Positions 11,016 to 21,594 are shown, counted from the first letter of the stretch. The stretch is DNA of 64,000 bases from Brienomyrus brachyistius (GCF_023856365.1 NW_026042837.1:1-64000), one strand, 5' to 3'. Translations and numbers: made by a program. The notes: generated by a model from the letters alone, not told the origin.

Positions 11016-11085
11016 GCTGGATAGTGTAGTGGTAAGATCGCCGCCTTTCACACGGGAGACCGGGGTTCGAATCCCGGTTGTGGCC
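11016..11085 (+). tRNA. tRNA-Glu(UUC)-like element 1 (probable pseudo-tRNA)
   Basis: Full-length 70 bp type. A box TAGTGTAGTGG and B box GGTTCGAATCC both match the Pol III consensus. The loop CTTTCAC gives anticodon UUC (Glu); the overall sequence is closest to tRNA-Asp/Glu. The anticodon stem has two mismatches (G-G, C-A), the T stem one (G-G), and no acceptor stem can be formed between the 5' end and TTGTGGCC. It therefore looks transcribable but not a working tRNA. TTTT runs in the AT spacer follow within about 12 bp and could terminate Pol III. Confidence 0.6.
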
Positions 11086-11160
11086 AAAAATATATTTTAT
11101 ATATTTTATATATTTATATTATATTTATATTATATTTTTTATATATTGTATTATATAGTT

Positions 11161-11230
11161 GCTGGATAGTGTAGTGGTAAGATCGCCGCCTTTCACACGG
11201 GAGACCGGGGTTCGAATCCCGGTTGTGGCC
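11161..11230 (+). tRNA. tRNA-Glu-like element 2
   Basis: Full length, both boxes intact. Followed by AGAAACAACTGC rather than the AT spacer. Confidence 0.6.
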
Positions 11231-11320
11231 AGAAACAACTGCTATCACAACTAGAGATTGATGAGGTACAACACGATTGCTACGACAAGGGGGAGCCAGG
11301 ACGACAGGTCAGGGGGGAGA

Positions 11321-11921
11321 TATCATCATCCCCACATTCCGAGATTGGGTACCAAGCCCCATATATATTAGTAGGCTGAATACAAGAGCAGCTGACCTGA
11401 GAAATAAGAAATAAGCTAAGCTGGAAACAGATCAGCTGATCTACACCACAGCAACAGTGATCCTTGAGCTGGAGCCGGACCGTCTTTGAAGACTCCGTAA
11501 ATCTCCGTATAATAATATATATCTACGGGAACGAGAAAGCAGAGAACAAGAACAAGATTTGTAAATGTAAGATTTGAAGGACCCGGCATGAAAAATAGAA
11601 TAGTTCTCGTCATTAGTGAACATGTGTCTCGTCATTGTGTATCATGGACAGTAAGAGGGGGATCAATAGAGTGTTGTTATTATAACGTCTAAAAAGTATG
11701 ATGGTCTGTCGATAAATCAATCAGATAAATAATGAAGTCGTTTTCGCGAACACGCTGGAAAAGCCAGGGGCCGGACCGACTGTAGGGGGCGTGGCCAGAG
11801 ACAGCCATCTCAGGCTGTCAAGTCTCCCGTTTTGGCCGGGAAACTACCGTATTTTACTTCTCTTTCCCGCCGTCCTCCCGTATTAGTATTTTCCCGTAAA
11901 TCTCCCTTATATTATATAGTT
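11321..11921 (+). repeat. Q block 1
   Basis: Reference Q block. Its left flank 11,231-11,320 holds a coding-like stretch (QLLSQLEIDEVQHDCYDKGE) of unknown origin. The remainder holds the inverted AGATCAGCTGATCT palindrome and then joins the P-type 3' half. Confidence 0.85.
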
Positions 11922-11967
11922 GCTGGATAGTGTAGTGGTAAGATCGCCGCCTTTCACACGGGAGACC
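11922..11967 (+). tRNA. tRNA-Glu-like element 3, 5' half (split by insert)
   Basis: A box and anticodon loop present; stops at GGGAGACC where the 4,099 bp insert begins. The 3' half is at 16,067-16,097. Confidence 0.6.
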
Positions 11968-12392
11968 CAGCGGGGCCGGTCGCGTATAGCCATAACACAG
12001 TGGCAGCCAATGAAATTGAAGGATTTTTTTTGCGAAGCGAAGAGACCCTCCCCGGCGCTGCAAAATCTCCGTTAATGATTTTTTTTCTGATACATTTCAA
12101 GTTAGATTGAAATGCTAATCATTTTGAGGCATGTTTTCAAAAAAGCATGAACAAATTTCTCCATTTCTTGTAATCACATTCATCCATTATTCTTCGTTTT
12201 CTTGATATTGATGTATTTAATAAACAGCTTAAAACTATGGTTACAATTTTATTTATTTATTTATTTATGTCGCTGTGGTAATTAAACAGACATAGACAGT
12301 TATGAATAAAATGTATTGTTTATTGAGTCTATTTACACAGAAAGAGACAAGTACTCAGGTTCTCATACTCAGGGGTATGATAAGATATACAT

Positions 12393-12741
12393 CCATCCAT
12401 CCATCCATTTTCCAAACCGCTTATTCTACTGGGTCACGGGGGTCCGGAGCCTATCCCGGAAGCAATGGGCACGAGGCAGGGAACAACCCAGGATGGGGGG
12501 CCAGCCCATCGCAGGGCACACTCACACACCATTCACTCTCACATGCACACCTATGGGCAATTTAGCAACTCCAATTAGCCTCAGCATGTTTTTGGACTGT
12601 GGGGGGAAACCGGAGTACCCCCCACGACGACATGGGGAGAACATGCAAACTCCACACACATGTGACACAGGCGGCGACTCAAACCTGGGTCCCAGAGGTG
12701 TGAGGCAACAGTGCTAACCACTGCACCACCATGCCACCCCC
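12393..12741 (+). mobile_element. (CATC)n interspersed element with 11 bp target duplication
   Basis: Starts with CCATCCATCCATCC then CATTTTCCAAACCGCTTATT and ends ACTGCACCACCATGCCACCC. AAGATATACAT flanks it at 12,382-12,392 and 12,742-12,752. The sequence is a very common fish retroposon type, probably the 3' part of a LINE or a SINE using LINE machinery; the short ORFs across it are not meaningful. Confidence 0.75.
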
Positions 12742-12748
12742 AAGATAT

Positions 12749-13029
12749 ACATTACCGCTCAAAAGTTTGGGATCACATGCAAATTTCTTTGTTTTCCAAA
12801 GAAAAACACATTTTCATGCAATTCACAAAATTTTATCCACATCTACATATAGAGGCCTATTATCAGCAACTGGCAGTCCTCTGCATCAATCTCCTGGTAT
12901 GTCTGACTGCTTATTCTTTAAATATTGCTAACACATTTTGGAGGTTTGGTTTGGGTCATTATCCTTTTGTAGGATAAAACTGACCCCAATCAAGTCTTGT
13001 CACAGGGTATATAATTGAACGGTAGTGTA
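12749..13029. mobile_element. Short Tc1-type non-autonomous element
   Basis: Left end ACATTACCGCTCAAAAGTTT and right end AATTGAACGGTAGTGTA are inverted versions of each other (TACANTACCGNTCAA). This matches the well-known Tc1 terminus of fish. Only ~280 bp separate the ends and there is no transposase frame, so it is a MITE-like deletion product. Confidence 0.65.
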
Positions 13030-13219
13030 TGTCAAATATTAAATAGATGAAATGATTAATTTTCTTAAACAGCAGTGTTAATGCATGCATTTTGTAGCAT
13101 GTTAACAAATGACTCATTGAATCCTGAATCAAAACAAAAAGCATAATTAAAAATAGCATTGTTATGACAATACTAACAGTGATGCTGCAGCATTTTAACA
13201 ACTGTCAGATAGTTAGACA

Positions 13220-13732
13220 TACAGTACCAGTCAGTAATTTGGACACACCACTCTGCCTACAAAGGGACTGGGTCATATTACCTGGATACTTGAGCTAAAC
13301 CCAGTAGAAATGTTTTTCAAGGAGTCTGACCAGAGAGTTAAAGAAAATCGGCTGAGTGCTCAGCATATATGAGACGGCTCCTTCAGGAGAGCTGGAAAAG
13401 CATTCCAGGAGGCCACCTCATTAAACTAGTATAAAGTAGAAAGCAGGATCAGTCAGTCCCTGGAGCAGCTGGGGTTAAGGGCCTTGCTCAAGGGCCCAAT
13501 GGTGGGATCACTCGGCCAGCCCTGGGATTTGAACCGGCAACCTTCTGAGTTCCAACAGAATTGTCCCCCCCAACAAATTATTTTTTTTAAATAACTTTTC
13601 TGAGTAGTGCATAATTCCATGTGTATTACTTTATAGTTATGATGTCTTTATAAATATTACAAAATGTAAAGAATAGTACAAAGAAACAATTCTATAGGTA
13701 GGTGTGCCCAAAACTCCTGACTGACGCCGTAA
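13220..13732. mobile_element. Second Tc1-type remnant with nested repeat
   Basis: Left end TACAGTACCAGTCAGTAATT followed by TTGGACACACC; right end GTGTGCCCAAAACTCCTGAC followed by TGACG, an inverted relative. Inside, 13,455-13,555 holds a different fish repeat (GGGGTTAAGGGCCTTGCTCA, GATTTGAACCGGCAACCTTC) that appears to have inserted into it. Confidence 0.6.
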
Positions 13733-14234
13733 CACTTTCTTAGACTCACCACACTGGTTGAGGTGGTGATGAGACAAGAGAGATTTAGCCAGTGGATAGG
13801 GAATGATTAATAGGACAGATCTGAAAGGGTCACGATGGGGAATTTAGCCATTGGGGTAACTGCCCCACACTTTGAGAGATGCTCAGGGATAATTTATGAC
13901 CTTAGAGAATCAGGAACAAACAAGGAACATATTAACCATATGTTAAAATGCTGCAAGTGTATATTCAAACAATACTGAACTATAAAGAATATAAAACAAT
14001 CTTTACTTTTTTTGTTTTAAAAAAAAACTATGCTTGCCACTTCTTTAAGAAAACCTACCTAACAGCGGCAATTTTTACAATCTGATTGTAACCCACCTGT
14101 TGCCATGCATTATTTGTCAGTGAAAAATGAGCCCAGACACAAAATAGCTGTTCTTAATAAAGTGGACAGAGTGTATATGGAAAACATTTACAATTTTTAC
14201 AAATAACGCTGCTCTTGAAGTAGCAGGTAGTGTG

Positions 14235-14996
14235 TTACTTTTTTCTCTCCGCTGACCAACGCTGCTTTTCAGCCTCATAAAAAGGAGATTTTTGAAACTC
14301 CCTCCAGGTCATCTCTGGCTGCATAGTCTTGAACAATGGAACAAACAGAACACAGGCATCAAAACGGGCCTGAACGTGGCCAAAACAAGATGAATAATAA
14401 AGAACTTGGATGAAAAATTCTGATCATGACATCCAGAATTATCCTCCATAATTGAAGGGAAAGAACCTTTAGCATCATGGACTCCAACAACTTGCAAACC
14501 TGAAAGCAAAGTGAAAAAACCACAAATGAACCACAAATAATATTGATTCCTTAATTTATACTGAATCCTGAAGAGTGACTGTTTGTGTGTGTGCATGCAT
14601 ATGAGATTCTCACTCATCGGGCCTTCGGTTTTGGAAGGGGACCAACAAAGCATCATCCTCTCCAATTCCTCATCTTCCTCTATTTCTATAAAACAAAATA
14701 GATATGAATAAAAGACATAATCAATGCACAGAACCACATATATGAAACTGTCAGCCAACCTGGAGGATTAGTAGAAGTGTCTGGAAGTGCTGGTCTTGAG
14801 GGAGCAGAAGCCTCCAGTGTCATCTGAAGATTGCTGTGCTTCAGCCTCAGGTACTGCTGTAGTCGGTACATTTTGCTGCCTGGTACGCATTGTTGTTTGA
14901 GGATAACAGCCTCATACCCATCATCCCTACTGTCCCAAATATCCTTCCAGGTCTTGCCAGCACGGACTCCAAACCCAACCAAATTCTCATCCTCAC
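14235..14996 (-). CDS. Unrecognised gene fragment, 3 candidate 3' exons
   Basis: Three protein-like stretches with matching splice sites on the minus strand. Exon a (about 14,996-14,760) encodes FGVRAGKTWKDIWDSRDDGY and VPGSKMYRLQQYL and ends at CCTCCAG|GTTGGC. Exon b (14,685-14,614) follows TTTTATAG, stays in frame as an acidic EIEEDEELERMM stretch and ends at a GTGAGA donor. For the last exon, either 14,497 downward (after TGCTTTCAG, in phase, open to 14,311) or a shorter one ending at 14,235 (TMQPEMTWREFQKSPFYEA, stop TAA) is possible. The FG..GKT...... pattern weakly resembles a small domain found beside exonucleases (ExoX C-terminal-like). No start exon was found, and no family was recognised. 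Confidence 0.35.
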
Positions 14997-16066
14997 TTTT
15001 GACAGGTGGTAGTTGACAGGCGTAAAGAAACACAGAAGGGCATGGAATTATAAACAAGAATTCTGTGATCTGACACCTTTGCCATTTGGTAGCAAAGTAA
15101 GTGTAATAGCTTCTAACTGACTTGCTTTAACCTAAAACAAGGTTTGTTTGAACAACTTTAGTAGGTTTAATACTTAACGATTATGTGAGGAATTCTTTAA
15201 TATCCAAGTTAACGGCAATGCCAGCAAACAATATGCATAAAAAAGTTGTAGTTAAATATCAATGACTTACAGGAAAGTTACCGTCACAGTACCTTGCATA
15301 TAGGAACGTGCAGAATTAGTATATGTATAATACACTATATATATAAGGTTAGTTTATAAACGGTAATCCAGTTTATTCTGTCTCATCTGCCTAGACTCAT
15401 TCTACTTGACCAGTGTATGCTCGTTTTACTGCAAATTACTCGTTTTCCATAAATGGACACTGTCTAGCTTAATAAATGTACTGCTTTACCGGGCCACTAA
15501 TAAAAGATACTTTTGGATTCCTCACGATGAGTGGAATTCTTATAAACGGTACCCGCCTTAATTTCCAAAGTCAAACATGTTTTTATTTAAATTGTGCATT
15601 AAAAATTGAATATTAATTATTAAATATTTCAAAAGCAATGCTACCTATGGAGCGAGTGAATAACTACTTCAGCATTACACAGAGAGCTTCGCGAGGGGCT
15701 CCGTAAAACGTACAGCATCCAGTTCGATTTTGGAATGTGAAATACATCGGAATATTTAAGAAAATATAAGATTGCTGTTCAGTTTACCTTGGAAAGTCGT
15801 CCTTTCCGTTCGACCGGGCGGTTTTTCTTTTAGGTGAATCACCAAATTTACTGAAATACTACTCACTCTCTGCTGCTCTTTTCCAAAATCCAGTTGTGTC
15901 GACTGTCGGTAGTGATAAGGGTAAAACGTCATTGGAGGCGTCGAAACAGCGACAAAACATCAACCAGTGGCCGAAAGAATATTACATCCGTACTGTTAAG
16001 CACTACCATTGAAAATGAATGGGAAAAGTTAAGGGAAGTTAAGCTAAACTATTCTCGCCGCCCGCA
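14997..16066. other. No recognised gene; possible upstream part of the minus-strand fragment
   Basis: AT-rich sequence followed by a more GC-balanced 300 bp (15,690-16,066). On the minus strand there are donor-like words (CCAAG|GTAAAC near 15,789; GAGA|GTGAGTAG near 15,868) that could belong to an untranslated first exon, but no coding start was found. Confidence 0.25.
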
Positions 16067-16097
16067 GGGGTTCGAATCCGGTTGACCGGTTGTGGCC
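16067..16097 (+). tRNA. tRNA-Glu-like element 3, 3' half
   Basis: Resumes at GGGGTTCGAATCCGG after the insert, in the variant ending with the extra TTGACCGG also seen in the unsplit elements at 17,969 and 26,489. Confidence 0.6.
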
Positions 16098-16222
16098 AAA
16101 AATATATTTTATATATTTTATATATTTTATATATTTATATTTATATTATATTTTATATAATATATATATCATCATCCCCACATTCCGAGATTGGGTACCA
16201 AGCCCCATATATAGTTAGTATA

Positions 16223-16823
16223 GTTGGTAACCTTGGTATTGTGTGTAGGAGATTCGGTATAACTATAATTTCGTTCTCCATTTACATGCCCGTAGTGTCT
16301 TTAAGTGTTATGTAGTTTTGCCTGAAACGCAAAAATAAAACAAAGCAATTAAAGCCGTAAGTGGCTCAAATTGTGCTGTAGCGATTGAAGAACTTTTGTC
16401 GGAAGTTGGATTCGAACCCACGCCTTACTTGGGAGAACAGAATACCAGAATAGAGTAGGTTAAGTCCAGCCTTGGCTTCCAAGCTGACGTTTTTCTACAT
16501 ATGTGCTTGTGTATCATGGACAGTAAGAGGGGGCAGGCAAGGAGAGAATTTCTCTCTTTGGGGATCAATAGAGTGTTGTTATTATAACGTCTAAAAAGTA
16601 TGATGGTCTGTCGATAAATCAATAAGAAAATAAATGAAGTCGTTTTCGCGAACACGCTGGAAAAGCCAGGGGCCGGACCGACTGTAGGGGGCGTGGCCAG
16701 AGACAGCCATCTCAGGCTGTCAAGTCTCCCGTTTTGGCCGGGAAACTACCGTATTTTACTTCTCTTTCCCGCCGTCCTCCCGTATTAGTATTTTCCCGTA
16801 AATCTCCCTTATATTATATAGTT
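16223..16823 (+). repeat. P block 2
   Basis: 601 bp, same as P1; preceded by a truncated Q start (CATCATCCCC to ATATAGTTAGTATA). Confidence 0.85.
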
Positions 16824-16893
16824 GCTGGATAGTGTAGTGGTAAGATCGCCGCCTTTCACACGGGAGACCGGGGTTCGAATCCCGGTTGTGGCC
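16824..16893 (+). tRNA. tRNA-Glu-like element 4
   Basis: Full length; A box 16,830-16,840. Followed by an R block. Confidence 0.6.
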
Positions 16894-17116
16894 AAAAATA
16901 TATTTTATATATTTTATATATTTATATTTATATTATATTTTATATAATTTATATTATTTTATATTTCCTGTCTTAAAATGTAAGGGATACTGGAGCCTGG
17001 TTGCGGTGGTGGGATGGCTCACGGCGGGTGCCGGAAAATTTCCTTTATTTTCAAATCCAAACCTTGACAGGTATGCTGCTGTTCCAAATCATGGGTGCAT
17101 GTTACAAGTGCGGAAC

Positions 17117-17168
17117 AAGATCGCCGCCTTTCACACGGGAGACCGGGGTTCGAATCCCGGTTGTGGCC
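17117..17168 (+). tRNA. tRNA-Glu-like element 5, lacks 5' end
   Basis: Begins at AAGATCGCC fused to GTGCGGAAC of an R block; A box missing, B box present. Confidence 0.6.
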
Positions 17169-17243
17169 AAAAATATATTTTATATATTTTATATATTTAT
17201 ATTATATTTATATTATATTTTTTATATATTGTATTATATAGTT

Positions 17244-17313
17244 GCTGGATAGTGTAGTGGTAAGATCGCCGCCTTTCACACGGGAGACCGGGGTTCGAAT
17301 CCCGGTTGTGGCC
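17244..17313 (+). tRNA. tRNA-Glu-like element 6
   Basis: Full length, both boxes intact; AT spacer downstream. Confidence 0.6.
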
Positions 17314-17367
17314 AAAAATATATTTTATATATTTTATATATTTATATTATATTTTATATAATATATA

Positions 17368-17968
17368 TATCATCATCCCCACATTCCGAGATTGGGTACC
17401 AAGCCCCATATATATTAGTAGGCTGAATACAAGAGCAGCTGACCTGAGAAATAAGAAATAAGCTAAGCTGGAAACAGATCAGCTGATCTACACCACAGCA
17501 ACAGTGATCCTTGAGCTGGAGCCGGACCGTCTTTGAAGACTCCGTAAATCTCCGTATAATAATATATATCTACGGGAACGAGAAAGCAGAGAACAAGAAC
17601 AAGATTTGTAAATGTAAGATTTGAAGGACCCGGCATGAAAAATAGAATAGTTCTCGTCATTAGTGAACATGTGTCTCGTCATTGTGTATCATGGACAGTA
17701 AGAGGGGGATCAATAGAGTGTTGTTATTATAACGTCTAAAAAGTATGATGGTCTGTCGATAAATCAATCAGATAAATAATGAAGTCGTTTTCGCGAACAC
17801 GCTGGAAAAGCCAGGGGCCGGACCGACTGTAGGGGGCGTGGCCAGAGACAGCCATCTCAGGCTGTCAAGTCTCCCGTTTTGGCCGGGAAACTACCGTATT
17901 TTACTTCTCTTTCCCGCCGTCCTCCCGTATTAGTATTTTCCCGTAAATCTCCCTTATATTATATAGTT
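17368..17968 (+). repeat. Q block 2
   Basis: 601 bp with an AT spacer instead of the 90 bp coding-like left flank. Confidence 0.85.
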
Positions 17969-18045
17969 GCTGGATAGTGTAGTGGTAAGATCGCCGCCTT
18001 TCACACGGGAGACCGGGGTTCGAATCCGGTTGACCGGTTGTGGCC
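17969..18045 (+). tRNA. tRNA-Glu-like element 7, unsplit reference for the insert
   Basis: 77 bp variant: after the T loop it reads TCCGGTTGACCGGTTGTGGCC, an 8 bp expansion. The identical 3' end flanks the 4.1 kb inserts, so this is their empty site. Confidence 0.6.
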
Positions 18046-18170
18046 AAAAATATATTTTATATATTTTATATATTTTATATATTTATATTTATATTATATT
18101 TTATATAATATATATATCATCATCCCCACATTCCGAGATTGGGTACCAAGCCCCATATATAGTTAGTATA

Positions 18171-18771
18171 GTTGGTAACCTTGGTATTGTGTGTAGGAGA
18201 TTCGGTATAACTATAATTTCGTTCTCCATTTACATGCCCGTAGTGTCTTTAAGTGTTATGTAGTTTTGCCTGAAACGCAAAAATAAAACAAAGCAATTAA
18301 AGCCGTAAGTGGCTCAAATTGTGCTGTAGCGATTGAAGAACTTTTGTCGGAAGTTGGATTCGAACCCACGCCTTACTTGGGAGAACAGAATACCAGAATA
18401 GAGTAGGTTAAGTCCAGCCTTGGCTTCCAAGCTGACGTTTTTCTACATATGTGCTTGTGTATCATGGACAGTAAGAGGGGGCAGGCAAGGAGAGAATTTC
18501 TCTCTTTGGGGATCAATAGAGTGTTGTTATTATAACGTCTAAAAAGTATGATGGTCTGTCGATAAATCAATAAGAAAATAAATGAAGTCGTTTTCGCGAA
18601 CACGCTGGAAAAGCCAGGGGCCGGACCGACTGTAGGGGGCGTGGCCAGAGACAGCCATCTCAGGCTGTCAAGTCTCCCGTTTTGGCCGGGAAACTACCGT
18701 ATTTTACTTCTCTTTCCCGCCGTCCTCCCGTATTAGTATTTTCCCGTAAATCTCCCTTATATTATATAGTT
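18171..18771 (+). repeat. P block 3
   Basis: 601 bp; again fused to a truncated Q start. Confidence 0.85.
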
Positions 18772-18841
18772 GCTGGATAGTGTAGTGGTAAGATCGCCGC
18801 CTTTCACACGGGAGACCGGGGTTCGAATCCCGGTTGTGGCC
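18772..18841 (+). tRNA. tRNA-Glu-like element 8
   Basis: Full length, followed by an R block. Confidence 0.6.
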
Positions 18842-19064
18842 AAAAATATATTTTATATATTTTATATATTTATATTTATATTATATTTTATATAATTTAT
18901 ATTATTTTATATTTCCTGTCTTAAAATGTAAGGGATACTGGAGCCTGGTTGCGGTGGTGGGATGGCTCACGGCGGGTGCCGGAAAATTTCCTTTATTTTC
19001 AAATCCAAACCTTGACAGGTATGCTGCTGTTCCAAATCATGGGTGCATGTTACAAGTGCGGAAC

Positions 19065-19116
19065 AAGATCGCCGCCTTTCACACGGGAGACCGGGGTTCG
19101 AATCCCGGTTGTGGCC
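19065..19116 (+). tRNA. tRNA-Glu-like element 9, lacks 5' end
   Basis: Same R-block fusion as element 5. Confidence 0.6.
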
Positions 19117-19182
19117 AAAAATATATTTTATATATTTTATATATTTATATTTATATTTATATTATATTTTATATAATATATA

Positions 19183-19783
19183 TATCATCATCCCCACATT
19201 CCGAGATTGGGTACCAAGCCCCATATATATTAGTAGGCTGAATACAAGAGCAGCTGACCTGAGAAATAAGAAATAAGCTAAGCTGGAAACAGATCAGCTG
19301 ATCTACACCACAGCAACAGTGATCCTTGAGCTGGAGCCGGACCGTCTTTGAAGACTCCGTAAATCTCCGTATAATAATATATATCTACGGGAACGAGAAA
19401 GCAGAGAACAAGAACAAGATTTGTAAATGTAAGATTTGAAGGACCCGGCATGAAAAATAGAATAGTTCTCGTCATTAGTGAACATGTGTCTCGTCATTGT
19501 GTATCATGGACAGTAAGAGGGGGATCAATAGAGTGTTGTTATTATAACGTCTAAAAAGTATGATGGTCTGTCGATAAATCAATCAGATAAATAATGAAGT
19601 CGTTTTCGCGAACACGCTGGAAAAGCCAGGGGCCGGACCGACTGTAGGGGGCGTGGCCAGAGACAGCCATCTCAGGCTGTCAAGTCTCCCGTTTTGGCCG
19701 GGAAACTACCGTATTTTACTTCTCTTTCCCGCCGTCCTCCCGTATTAGTATTTTCCCGTAAATCTCCCTTATATTATATAGTT
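19183..19783 (+). repeat. Q block 3
   Basis: Q1 copied at offset 7,862, but with an AT spacer on its left. Confidence 0.85.
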
Positions 19784-19829
19784 GCTGGATAGTGTAGTGG
19801 TAAGATCGCCGCCTTTCACACGGGAGACC
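19784..19829 (+). tRNA. tRNA-Glu-like element 10, 5' half (split by insert)
   Basis: Left part of the split element around insert copy 2. Confidence 0.6.
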
Positions 19830-20254
19830 CAGCGGGGCCGGTCGCGTATAGCCATAACACAGTGGCAGCCAATGAAATTGAAGGATTTTTTTTGCGAAGC
19901 GAAGAGACCCTCCCCGGCGCTGCAAAATCTCCGTTAATGATTTTTTTTCTGATACATTTCAAGTTAGATTGAAATGCTAATCATTTTGAGGCATGTTTTC
20001 AAAAAAGCATGAACAAATTTCTCCATTTCTTGTAATCACATTCATCCATTATTCTTCGTTTTCTTGATATTGATGTATTTAATAAACAGCTTAAAACTAT
20101 GGTTACAATTTTATTTATTTATTTATTTATGTCGCTGTGGTAATTAAACAGACATAGACAGTTATGAATAAAATGTATTGTTTATTGAGTCTATTTACAC
20201 AGAAAGAGACAAGTACTCAGGTTCTCATACTCAGGGGTATGATAAGATATACAT

Positions 20255-20603
20255 CCATCCATCCATCCATTTTCCAAACCGCTTATTCTACTGGGTCACG
20301 GGGGTCCGGAGCCTATCCCGGAAGCAATGGGCACGAGGCAGGGAACAACCCAGGATGGGGGGCCAGCCCATCGCAGGGCACACTCACACACCATTCACTC
20401 TCACATGCACACCTATGGGCAATTTAGCAACTCCAATTAGCCTCAGCATGTTTTTGGACTGTGGGGGGAAACCGGAGTACCCCCCACGACGACATGGGGA
20501 GAACATGCAAACTCCACACACATGTGACACAGGCGGCGACTCAAACCTGGGTCCCAGAGGTGTGAGGCAACAGTGCTAACCACTGCACCACCATGCCACC
20601 CCC
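20255..20603 (+). mobile_element. (CATC)n interspersed element in insert copy 2
   Basis: Copy of 12,393-12,741 with the same AAGATATACAT flanks. Confidence 0.75.
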
Positions 20604-20610
20604 AAGATAT

Positions 20611-20891
20611 ACATTACCGCTCAAAAGTTTGGGATCACATGCAAATTTCTTTGTTTTCCAAAGAAAAACACATTTTCATGCAATTCACAAAATTTTATCC
20701 ACATCTACATATAGAGGCCTATTATCAGCAACTGGCAGTCCTCTGCATCAATCTCCTGGTATGTCTGACTGCTTATTCTTTAAATATTGCTAACACATTT
20801 TGGAGGTTTGGTTTGGGTCATTATCCTTTTGTAGGATAAAACTGACCCCAATCAAGTCTTGTCACAGGGTATATAATTGAACGGTAGTGTA
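20611..20891. mobile_element. Short Tc1-type element, insert copy 2
   Basis: Copy of 12,749-13,029. Confidence 0.65.
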
Positions 20892-21081
20892 TGTCAAATA
20901 TTAAATAGATGAAATGATTAATTTTCTTAAACAGCAGTGTTAATGCATGCATTTTGTAGCATGTTAACAAATGACTCATTGAATCCTGAATCAAAACAAA
21001 AAGCATAATTAAAAATAGCATTGTTATGACAATACTAACAGTGATGCTGCAGCATTTTAACAACTGTCAGATAGTTAGACA

Positions 21082-21594
21082 TACAGTACCAGTCAGTAAT
21101 TTGGACACACCACTCTGCCTACAAAGGGACTGGGTCATATTACCTGGATACTTGAGCTAAACCCAGTAGAAATGTTTTTCAAGGAGTCTGACCAGAGAGT
21201 TAAAGAAAATCGGCTGAGTGCTCAGCATATATGAGACGGCTCCTTCAGGAGAGCTGGAAAAGCATTCCAGGAGGCCACCTCATTAAACTAGTATAAAGTA
21301 GAAAGCAGGATCAGTCAGTCCCTGGAGCAGCTGGGGTTAAGGGCCTTGCTCAAGGGCCCAATGGTGGGATCACTCGGCCAGCCCTGGGATTTGAACCGGC
21401 AACCTTCTGAGTTCCAACAGAATTGTCCCCCCCAACAAATTATTTTTTTTAAATAACTTTTCTGAGTAGTGCATAATTCCATGTGTATTACTTTATAGTT
21501 ATGATGTCTTTATAAATATTACAAAATGTAAAGAATAGTACAAAGAAACAATTCTATAGGTAGGTGTGCCCAAAACTCCTGACTGACGCCGTAA
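21082..21594. mobile_element. Second Tc1-type remnant, insert copy 2
   Basis: Copy of 13,220-13,732. Confidence 0.6.

Larger units (their letters stand above)
1..11120 (+). repeat. 11.1 kb duplication, copy A
   Basis: This stretch recurs at 42,141-53,260 in the same orientation, with an offset of 42,138-42,140 throughout. Differences noticed while reading: A/G at 1,314, a 2 bp indel near 3,120, a 1 bp indel near 4,327, T/A at 5,855, and a poly-C tract of 13 versus 14 near 6,900. It carries a chemerin-like gene, LINE debris, an LTR-like unit and the first P block of the array. Identity stops in the AT spacer after the first tRNA-like element. The left edge is cut by the window, so the true unit may be longer. 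Very recent duplication or an assembly duplicate are both possible. Confidence 0.95.
11968..16066 (+). mobile_element. 4,099 bp insert in a tRNA-like element, copy 1
   Basis: Begins CAGCGGGGCCGGTCGCG directly after GGGAGACC and ends GCCGCCCGCAG directly before GGGGTTCGAATCCGG; unsplit elements read GGGAGACCGGGGTTCGAATCC. The two ends are weakly inverted (CAGCGGGGCCGG versus CTGCGGGCGGCG on the other strand). No target duplication is visible. Contents in order: unassigned AT-rich DNA, a (CATC)n element, two Tc1-type remnants, a minus-strand exon cluster (14,235-14,996), then ~1 kb with no recognised feature. It could be an unknown DNA transposon or a captured host segment. Confidence 0.75.

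Noticed and set aside
11016..11085. Functional tRNA-Glu gene
   Set aside because: No acceptor stem can be paired and there are mismatches in two other stems, despite perfect A and B boxes.
11416..11635. Overlapping 65- and 64-codon minus-strand ORFs in every Q block
   Set aside because: Two frames open over the same DNA, copied with the block; no protein-like features.
12302..12717. 87- and 133-codon ORFs over the (CATC)n element
   Set aside because: They translate a non-coding retroposon; the same ORFs appear in all copies.
11968..16066. hAT, piggyBac, Helitron or CACTA identity for the 4.1 kb insert
   Set aside because: No 8 bp, TTAA or 3 bp duplication, no A|T insertion site with CTRR end, and termini do not match; kept as unknown.
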